Assembly: GCA_019694165.1 (NCBI GenBank)
Contig: JAIBCL010000049.1
Location: forward strand, 1 to 36,983
Direction: 5' to 3'
DNA: 36,983 nt
DNA from: Verrucomicrobiaceae bacterium
Lineage (GTDB): Bacteria > Verrucomicrobiota > Verrucomicrobiia > Verrucomicrobiales > Verrucomicrobiaceae
The position numbers and the translations under genes are program-made. Position 1 is the first letter of the stretch, and every line of letters begins with the position of its first letter. Positions 31,439 through 36,983 of the stretch are shown here, in pieces. Under the pieces are notes generated by a model. That model saw only the letters and a list, made by a program, of their open reading frames with translations, made no database searches and was not told the DNA's origin.

Positions 31439-32845
31439 GTGAGCAATCTGACACCCGTCCATCCCCCCGTCACGCCAGACGAACTCGACCCCAAATTCGC
31501 CAACCTGTGGAAAAAGGGGCTGATCTCATTTGAGCAGAAGAACTGGGAGTACGTCGTAAGCCTGGTCCTTCCCATCGTGAAGGCTCACGTCGGCTTTCTC
31601 GACGGCCGCCAGCTCGTGCGCAAGGCCGAGGGCGAGCGCGCGCGCGGGCAGAAGAAGGGTCTGAGCTTCGGCGGCGGCATCAGCCTTTTCAAAGGCGGCA
31701 GCTCCAAAAAGGATCCCGTCGAGCAGATCAACGACCTTGAGGACAACGTCTTCCAGAAGGACCCCTACAACGTGAACGCCAACCAGACGCTCTTCGATCT
31801 GGCCATGCGCCTGCAGATGACGGACCTCGCCGCCTTCGCGCTCGAGACCATTCGCGAGGGCCACCAGGACAACACGAAGAACATGCACCGGCTGGCGGAG
31901 CACTACATGGCCTTCGACCAGCCCGAGAAAGCGGGCGATGTGTACCGCGGCATCGTGAAGGTGGACCCGCGCGACATGGATGCCGTGAAGGGAGAGAAGG
32001 ACGCCGCCGCGCGCACCTCCATCCTGCGCCAGGGCTGGAACCAGGAAGGCGACTTCCGCAAGGTGATGAAGAACACCGACGAGGCCAACAAGATGGAGAT
32101 GCTCAACCGCCAGGGCATGACCAAGGAGCAGATGGAGGAACTGCTCGCCTCCCTCGTGGCCGACTACGAGAAGGACAACACGAACCCGAACATTGTGAAG
32201 AGCATGGCCAGCCTTTACGAGCGTCTCGACGACATCGAGACCGCGCTGTCCTTCTACAACTACGCACTGACTCTCACGCCCGGTGACGTGGCCATGCAGC
32301 GCAAGATCGAACTGCTCCAGGACAAGGCCGCCGATCTCCAGATCGCCCGCACGGAGGCTGAGATCGAGGCCGACCCGAACGCGCCGGACATCGAAGAGAA
32401 GCGCGCGCAGATCGCCGACATCAAGAGACAGCGCAGCGCCACCGTCATCGCCGAGGCCAAGGCCCGCGTGAACCGGAATCCGACGGACAAGCAATTCCAG
32501 TACGAGCTTGGCTCCGCTTACTTCCATGCGGACATGTTCACCGAGGCCATCCCGCACCTGCAGCAGGCCAAGAGCAACCCGTCGATCCGCAACAAGGCCA
32601 TCCTCATGCTCGGCCGCTGCTTCGAGCGCAAGAACATGAACGACATGGCCGAATCGCAGTTCATCGAACTCTCGAAGGAACTCACCATCATGGATGGCAC
32701 GAAGAAAGAGGTGCTCTACGAGCTGGCGATGGTCAGCCTGAAACTCGGCAAAAAGGACCAATACCTCGAGGCGCTCAAGGAAATCTACAACAACGACTAC
32801 GGCTACAAGGACGTGGCGAAGCGTGTGGAGGAATCCTACCAGTAA
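31439..32845 (+). CDS. Tetratricopeptide-repeat protein
   Basis: 468 residues, soluble, no signal peptide. Helix-rich throughout. TPR-like pairs are clear at about 110-180 (LFDLAMRLQMTDLAAFALETI; LAEHYMAFDQPEKAGDVYRGIVKVDP), 240-285 (MASLYERLDDIETALSFYNYALTLTPGD) and 345-460 (YELGSAYFHADMFTEAIPHLQQA; ILMLGRCFERKNMNDMAESQF). A glycine-rich KKGLSFGGGISLFKGGSS linker is at about 73-90, and a coiled-coil-like acidic segment near 290-330. Probably a scaffold for protein-protein contacts. The RidA-family gene starts 21 bases later on the same strand. Confidence 0.88.
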   Translation: MSNLTPVHPPVTPDELDPKFANLWKKGLISFEQKNWEYVVSLVLPIVKAHVGFLDGRQLVRKAEGERARGQKKGLSFGGGISLFKGGSSKKDPVEQINDLEDNVFQKDPYNVNANQTLFDLAMRLQMTDLAAFALETIREGHQDNTKNMHRLAEHYMAFDQPEKAGDVYRGIVKVDPRDMDAVKGEKDAAARTSILRQGWNQEGDFRKVMKNTDEANKMEMLNRQGMTKEQMEELLASLVADYEKDNTNPNIVKSMASLYERLDDIETALSFYNYALTLTPGDVAMQRKIELLQDKAADLQIARTEAEIEADPNAPDIEEKRAQIADIKRQRSATVIAEAKARVNRNPTDKQFQYELGSAYFHADMFTEAIPHLQQAKSNPSIRNKAILMLGRCFERKNMNDMAESQFIELSKELTIMDGTKKEVLYELAMVSLKLGKKDQYLEALKEIYNNDYGYKDVAKRVEESYQ

Positions 32846-32866
32846 ACCCAGCACCGGCGTCATCTC

Positions 32867-33304
32867 ATGAGTCCCCAGCAGAAAGCCGAAAGCCTCGGCA
32901 TCAAATTCGAAAAGGCCGCACCCGGCTACCTCAACCTGTGCATCCGCTCCGGCAGCCAGCTCCTCACCTCCGGCCACGTCAGCGACTTGAAGGGCAAGCT
33001 CGGCGCTGATCTGTCGGTCGAGCAGGGCTACGCCGCCGCCAAAAACTGCGCGGAGAAAATCCTGCGCTCCGTCTGGGACGCGCATGGCACGCTCGACGGC
33101 CTGCGCGTGATCAAGGTGCTCGGCTGCGTGAACTCCACGCTTGAGTTCAACGAGCAGCATCTCGTCATCAACGGCGCCTCCGACCTGCTGCACGAAATCT
33201 TCGGCAAGACCGGCGACGGCTTCCACGCCCGCAGCGCCCTCGGTTTCGCCCAGCTTCCCACCGGGGCAGCCGTCGAGGTGGAGGCCATCTTCGAGGTGAA
33301 GTGA
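32867..33304 (+). CDS. RidA/YjgF-YER057c family protein
   Basis: 145 residues, the YjgF fold that in RidA hydrolyses reactive enamine/imine intermediates. The sequence shows the LLTSGHVSDLKGKLGADLSVEQGYAAAKNCAEKIL block, the VIKVLGCVNSTLEFNEQHLVINGASDLLHEIFG block and GFHARSALGFAQLPTGAAVEVEAIFEV, where R-S-A-x-G-x-x-x-L-P is the family signature. In authentic RidA an Arg in this block binds the substrate carboxylate; the Arg is present here. It is of the longer-type subgroup in which function is often unknown. Likely co-transcribed with the TPR gene. Confidence 0.9.
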   Translation: MSPQQKAESLGIKFEKAAPGYLNLCIRSGSQLLTSGHVSDLKGKLGADLSVEQGYAAAKNCAEKILRSVWDAHGTLDGLRVIKVLGCVNSTLEFNEQHLVINGASDLLHEIFGKTGDGFHARSALGFAQLPTGAAVEVEAIFEVK

Positions 33305-33326
33305 GCGCACTTCAGCGCCGCCTGGA

Positions 33327-34376
33327 TCATGCCAGCGCGGCGGCCGCCGGCAGCACGAGCGCGAGGTCGGCCAGCACACGGTAGCTGAGCGGAGAGAGCT
33401 TGGCACGCGCGGCCCACACCAGCGCGAGCAGCAGCAGCGCCGCACCCGCCACAGCCGCGGACCAGCCGGCCTTCGCGGGAAAGTCACCCGCTTTCAGCAT
33501 CACGCTTGCGCAGCCGGCGATGCAGGCGACGAGCAGCCACGGATACAGCTTCGGCAGCAGCGGCCAGGTGGAGGCGGCCGAGTCCGGGTCGCGGATGCCG
33601 GCACCGGCTTCCGCGCAGGAGATGCCACACATGTTCATGCCGAACACCACCCACAGCAGGCCGATGTCGAGCGACATGGCTCCGACGCCTTCGCTCATCG
33701 AATAGAACTGCACGCTTGCCGAGCAACCCAGCGCGAAGAGCAGCGAGCCGGCCAGCTCCTTCGGCAGCGAGCCGCGCCCCGCCGTCTCCGGGCGCCGGGA
33801 GAAACCCGCGATCATCATGAACACACCGACCGTGCCCATCTGCAGCCGGGTGCCCGGCGGCATCGGCAGCAAGAAGATCGTGGCGAACACGATGAAGCCG
33901 ACCACGCCGCCGGCCCCGGCCACCTGCCGGTGATTCGTCCGCGCGGGATACGAGGCTACGTACATGAAGACGAGCAGCGCGATGGCCACCCCATGCCACA
34001 TCAGTCCCTGTGGAATTTGCCAAAGTGCCATCCACGCCGCAGCAGCCGCGGCCGCGGGCACGCACACGCCGGCGATGACGCGCCGGTGCCTGTGGTAGAA
34101 GGCATGGCGCGCATCCGAGGGCGGCGGCGCTGCATTCGCGCCGTCGAACAATCGGTCGATCACATAGGCGAGCCATGTCGCCAAGGCGAGACCAGCGACC
34201 GTGGCCGGCAGCATGGCGACACGGTGCGTGCGTGCCATCACCGCCTGCCACAGCACGGCCACCACGGGAGCCTCCAGGCTCAGCACATGAGGCCACAGCC
34301 ACCACGGGATGCGCGGCAGGTGGTCTTGGGTCTCGTCCTCGTCTCGGGAGTCGTTGGGTTCGGGCACGGCGCGCAT
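33327..34376 (-). CDS. Polytopic membrane protein, possibly UbiA-like
   Basis: 349 residues from the ATG at 34376 (a GTG at 34403 is also in frame). A charged N-terminus of about 20 residues is followed by eight or nine hydrophobic segments. The motif YVIDRLFDG after the second helix, followed by HAFYHRHRR, is reminiscent of the aspartate-rich motif of UbiA prenyltransferases (a D-x-x-x-D pair), but a second aspartate-rich loop is not evident. I treat the UbiA link as weak. A MITE-like element lies directly upstream, so its promoter may be affected by it. Converges with the RidA-family gene. Confidence 0.65.
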   Translation of the reverse strand: MRAVPEPNDSRDEDETQDHLPRIPWWLWPHVLSLEAPVVAVLWQAVMARTHRVAMLPATVAGLALATWLAYVIDRLFDGANAAPPPSDARHAFYHRHRRVIAGVCVPAAAAAAAWMALWQIPQGLMWHGVAIALLVFMYVASYPARTNHRQVAGAGGVVGFIVFATIFLLPMPPGTRLQMGTVGVFMMIAGFSRRPETAGRGSLPKELAGSLLFALGCSASVQFYSMSEGVGAMSLDIGLLWVVFGMNMCGISCAEAGAGIRDPDSAASTWPLLPKLYPWLLVACIAGCASVMLKAGDFPAKAGWSAAVAGAALLLLALVWAARAKLSPLSYRVLADLALVLPAAAALA

Positions 34377-34404
34377 AGTTTCGATTCGCCTGTGTGTGTC
34401 CACT

Positions 34405-34575
34405 GGTTTGTCTCAGGGGTTACGCATGAAATGCCTCTGTGAGTCTGGTGCTGCTGAGTTGTCTCACATGATTCAGGATTCCACAGATGGATTCAGAAGA
34501 AGTCCAATCCGTGGTCGCCCTGAATCCGTGGGAATTCACTCAGAGGCCATTCATGCGTAAGCCCTGGGTTTGTCT
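34405..34575. mobile_element. 153-bp MITE-like element flanked by a 9-bp target-site duplication
   Basis: Direct repeats GGTTTGTCT at 34405-34413 and 34567-34575 flank a 153-bp element (34414-34566). Its termini are inverted repeats: left CAGGGGTTACGCATGAA, right the reverse complement with one mismatch. The pairing continues with small gaps to about 30 nt (CCTCTG..AGT). An inner pair, GATTCAGG at 34470-34477 with CCTGAATC at 34519-34526, and CCAC.GAT.GG beside it, let most of the element fold into a long hairpin. No coding capacity. CAGGG termini with an 8-10 bp duplication recall the ISAs1 family; this parent is inference. Confidence 0.85.
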
Positions 34576-34683
34576 GCATCGCGGCGAATACGCGCTTGCA
34601 TCACCACCAGGATGAACAACTTTTCACGCGCGGCCGCCATTCCCCTCCAACCCTGGGCGGACTCCGCTCCTCTCCTGCGCGAG

Positions 34684-35262
34684 ATGAAGTACCTCACCGT
34701 CGTCCGACACGCCAAGTCGAGCTGGGATCAACCCGGCATCGCCGATCACGAGCGCCCGCTCAACGAGCGCGGGCTTCGTTCCGCTCCGGCGGTGGCGAAG
34801 TTTCTCTCGAAGACTTATTTCGGAGGCAACGGCTCGGCCCGGTTGCTGCCGACGCCCGACCGCATCATCTCGAGCACCGCCGTGCGCGCGCTGACCACGG
34901 CGCAATCCATGCGCGAGAGCCTCGGCGTGCCGCAAGGGTGCCTGGCGCTGGACTCACGGCTCTACCTGGCGGAGCCGGAGACAGTGCTCGATGTGGTGAG
35001 CCATCTGAACGAGTCCGCCGTGCACGCGATGATCTTCGGCCACAATCCCGGCCTGCACGACTTCGTGAACAAGCTGCTCTCGCGCTCCTCGGTCCCGTCC
35101 ATGCCCACGTGCGCGGCCGTGATCATGGCGCTCCCGCACGAGTACTGGGGCATGGCCCATTGGCGCGAGGCGCAGCTCATCGCTTACGTCACGCCGAAGG
35201 CGCTGGAGCGCCGCTTCCCCAGCGAATACGCCGGCATTTCAAAGCCGAACGGCGACGACTGA
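34684..35262 (+). CDS. SixA-type phosphohistidine phosphatase (histidine phosphatase superfamily)
   Basis: 192 residues, cytosolic. MKYLTVVRHAKSSW gives the catalytic RHA motif at residues 8-10; NERGL follows, and the second catalytic histidine is in MIFGHNPGLHDF. Small size and RHAKSSW match SixA, which removes phosphate from phosphohistidine on HPt domains or PtsN-type proteins. The frame is open to 34570; 34684 is preferred since it places the RHA motif at the usual distance. The MITE-like element lies about 110 bases upstream. Converges with the oxidoreductase gene. The target phosphoprotein is unknown. Confidence 0.88.
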   Translation: MKYLTVVRHAKSSWDQPGIADHERPLNERGLRSAPAVAKFLSKTYFGGNGSARLLPTPDRIISSTAVRALTTAQSMRESLGVPQGCLALDSRLYLAEPETVLDVVSHLNESAVHAMIFGHNPGLHDFVNKLLSRSSVPSMPTCAAVIMALPHEYWGMAHWREAQLIAYVTPKALERRFPSEYAGISKPNGDD

Positions 35263-35274
35263 CGCGGGGTCCGC

Positions 35275-36555
35275 TCAAATCGAAACCTTCCAGCCAGAGC
35301 GGTACTCGGGCCGGCCCCAGAGTTTTTCGGCGGCGGGATTGTCGATGACTTTGCCAGTCTTTGGATCGCAGCGCACCACGGTGTTTGTGCGGTAGGCGAT
35401 GTTGCCCAGGTGGCAGAGCATGGTGCTCTTCTGGCCCTCTTCGATTGGCGAGTTCAGCTTCGCATCGCCGCGGATGGCCTCGATGAAATTGCCCATGTGC
35501 GACACATCGCCGGTGCCGGAGGTGGAAGCCTTGCCTTTGCTGATTTCCACGCCTTTCGGGTCGTAGATCGTCCACGAGTCACGCGACACGCCCATCATCC
35601 CGTTGTCGCCGTAGAAGAGGCATTCGCCGAGGCTTTTCTCGGCCGCGCGCGGATGGCAACTGCTCTGCACCCACTCGATGCCGGCGTGGCCGAAGTCATA
35701 CACAGCGTTGCCCGTGTCGGGCGTCTCCTGTGCGTCTTTGAAAAAGTAGCGGCCGCCGTTGTAAGTGGTGCGCAGCGGGTATTCACCCTTCACACCCCAG
35801 CGGAGGATGTCGAGGTAATGGATGCCGTTGTTGCCCAGCTCGCCATTGCCCCAGTGCCAGAACCAGTGCCAGTCGTAGTGGGCGAAGGACTTGAAGTCGT
35901 GCGCGGCATCGTCCGGCACGGGACCCTGCCACAAGTTGAAGTCGAGATCGGCCGGCGCGGCCTTCTCGTTCGTGGCCACGCTCTTGCGGCTGTTGTAGTA
36001 GAAGCCGCGCGCATAGCGCACGTCGCCGATGGCACCGCCGTGCAGCGCGTCGATGGCGTCCTTCATCCAGGTGCGGCGCTGATTGCCCATCTGCACGAGG
36101 CGGTCATATTTTTTCTGCGCGGCCACGATCATCTCCGCCTCACGGGGATTCTGGCTGCCGGGTTTCTCCACATAGACGTGCTTGCCGGCCTGCATCGCCA
36201 GCAATGCAGCAGGTGTGTGCCAAAAGTTCGGCGTGGCGATGAAGACGGCGTCGAGTTCTTTGTCGTCGAGAAAAGTGCGGAAGTCCTTCACGCCGTGGCA
36301 GGACACCTCCTGCGCGCCATTCACCACCTTGAGGCCGCTTTCCAGCCGCTTCGGGTCCACCTCCGCGAGGTACTTGATTTCCACGCCCGGAATCTTCAGC
36401 AGCGCCTGCACATGCCCCATCCCGCGACCGAGCGCCACCACCGCTACTTTCACTTTTTTCGCCGCCGCATCCGCCGCGCGCAGCCGTGTGACGGATGATA
36501 CAGCCGCCGTGGCGGCAATGACGGAGGACTGCTGGAGAAGAGTGCGGCGGTTCAT
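35275..36555 (-). CDS. Gfo/Idh/MocA-family oxidoreductase with export-type N-terminus
   Basis: 426 residues. N-terminus MNRRTLLQQSSVIAATAAVSSVTRLRA is a Tat-like signal (RR plus hydrophobic run and Ala-rich end). The NAD(P)-binding fold begins KVKVAVVALGRGMGHVQALL, then AEVDPKRL, DAVFIATPNFWHTPAALLAMQAGKHVYVEKP (EKP motif of the family) and MGNQRR. The C-terminal part has WHWFWHWGNGELGNNGIHYLDILRW, containing conserved G-x-x-x-x-H-x-x-D. Members act on sugars or cyclitols using tightly bound NADP; periplasmic members are common in PVC bacteria. Substrate unknown. The next upstream gene ends 102 bases away. Confidence 0.92.
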   Translation of the reverse strand: MNRRTLLQQSSVIAATAAVSSVTRLRAADAAAKKVKVAVVALGRGMGHVQALLKIPGVEIKYLAEVDPKRLESGLKVVNGAQEVSCHGVKDFRTFLDDKELDAVFIATPNFWHTPAALLAMQAGKHVYVEKPGSQNPREAEMIVAAQKKYDRLVQMGNQRRTWMKDAIDALHGGAIGDVRYARGFYYNSRKSVATNEKAAPADLDFNLWQGPVPDDAAHDFKSFAHYDWHWFWHWGNGELGNNGIHYLDILRWGVKGEYPLRTTYNGGRYFFKDAQETPDTGNAVYDFGHAGIEWVQSSCHPRAAEKSLGECLFYGDNGMMGVSRDSWTIYDPKGVEISKGKASTSGTGDVSHMGNFIEAIRGDAKLNSPIEEGQKSTMLCHLGNIAYRTNTVVRCDPKTGKVIDNPAAEKLWGRPEYRSGWKVSI

Positions 36556-36657
36556 GGTTCGTGAGATGGTTGGTGCTCCTTGGTGGATCGTGGACGACAG
36601 CGGCACAATACGGGGAAGTCGAGCTGGTTTGAGCACAGATTGCGAAAGCATCTGCAA

Positions 36658-36983
36658 TCAGCAAGGCTTCGGCCGGCCATCATTCAAGCCTTGGCCGTCC
36701 GCCTTCCCGCCCGCCGCCGTCGCCTCCGCCGCTTCCAGCCCGTGATAGGCGCGGAATTTCGTGTAGGCATCGTCGCCCATGTAACGGCGGATCATTTTGG
36801 GATCGGCCGTGGTGACGTCGGCGATCATGAAGCCGACGACGGCGTCGCTGTGATTTTTCCACACGCCGAAGTCGAGGAGCTTGGCGTTCATGCGGACGTA
36901 ATGCTTGATGAGCACGGGCACGCCTTTGCCGTCGGGCTCGAGGCTGGTGACCAGGGTTGAGACATCCTCCACATCCTGCACCA
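36658..36983 (-). CDS. C-terminal part of a putative acyltransferase (hemolysin/OlsB-like), 5' end beyond window
   Basis: At least 107 in-frame residues; the start lies past the right edge. The pattern VPVLIKHYVRMNAKLLDFGVW, GFMIADVTTADPKMIRRYMGDD resembles the C-terminal region of GNAT-type acyltransferases related to putative hemolysins and OlsB (lipid or ornithine-lipid synthesis), where PVLxxxYLxLxAKxLxF and a closing VDLxxxDPxxLxxYM are typical. The tail (GGKADGQGLNDGRPKPC) is low-complexity. Too little is present to name the substrate. Confidence 0.5.
   Translation of the reverse strand, partial: VQDVEDVSTLVTSLEPDGKGVPVLIKHYVRMNAKLLDFGVWKNHSDAVVGFMIADVTTADPKMIRRYMGDDAYTKFRAYHGLEAAEATAAGGKADGQGLNDGRPKPC

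Noticed and set aside
31526..33487. 653-codon open frame opposite the TPR and RidA genes
   Set aside because: Spans two real genes and their spacer in antisense; no start context or motif.
36556..36600. Possible 12-bp repeat upstream of the Gfo/Idh/MocA gene (GGTTCGTGAGAT / GGTTGGTG)
   Set aside because: Too few matching bases to separate from chance.

Overview
The window looks like a chromosomal segment of a Verrucomicrobiota bacterium (PVC superphylum), probably class Verrucomicrobiae. The taxonomic call is inference. It rests on a giant PVC-type membrane-bound dehydrogenase with a cytochrome c domain, a formylglycine sulfatase, a Gfo/Idh/MocA oxidoreductase with an export-like N-terminus, high GC (about 60-70% in most genes), weak or absent Shine-Dalgarno sites, and abundant short dispersed repeats. 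dnaA and dnaN lie next to each other with an AT-rich gap upstream of dnaA, so the window probably contains or adjoins the replication origin (about 23.2-23.6 kb).

Layout. 1-5.6 kb: 5' two thirds of dnaE (cut by the left edge), a TerB-like protein and priA. 5.7-7.3 kb: a sorAB-like periplasmic sulfite dehydrogenase pair (cytochrome c plus Tat-exported molybdoenzyme). 7.4-14.3 kb: PadR regulator, RND pump, a lower-GC block (DUF4288-like protein, hairpin-rich repeat, small membrane protein), then membrane-fusion protein and TolC-like channel, giving a full tripartite efflux system. 14.4-16.0 kb: secreted sulfatase. 16.1-19.8 kb: minus-strand operon tyrA-aroA-cmk-plsC. 19.9-23.2 kb: lipoprotein, dnaN, dnaA. 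23.6-27.6 kb: PVC-type dehydrogenase/cytochrome. 27.6-31.0 kb: two minus-strand envelope proteins. 31.2-33.3 kb: small membrane protein, TPR protein, RidA-family protein. 33.3-37 kb: polytopic (UbiA-like?) membrane protein, SixA-type phosphatase, Gfo/Idh/MocA oxidoreductase and the 3' end of an acyltransferase-like gene.

The most unusual content is a layer of repeat DNA on top of ordinary genes. Degenerate tandem arrays of 7-bp units (about 35 nt, five units) or 9-bp units (36 nt, four units) sit at gene junctions, in the DNA encoding two signal peptides, in a loop of the RND pump and in a loop of the dehydrogenase. The dehydrogenase gene carries three different repeat types, all read through in frame. 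A separate 153-bp MITE-like element at 34.4 kb has terminal inverted repeats and a perfect 9-bp target-site duplication. These repeats appear to create start regions, signal peptides and protein linkers; this is the main thing in the window that a gene list does not explain.

No rRNA, tRNA, CRISPR array or intact transposase was seen. All product names come from reading motifs by eye; no database search was run.
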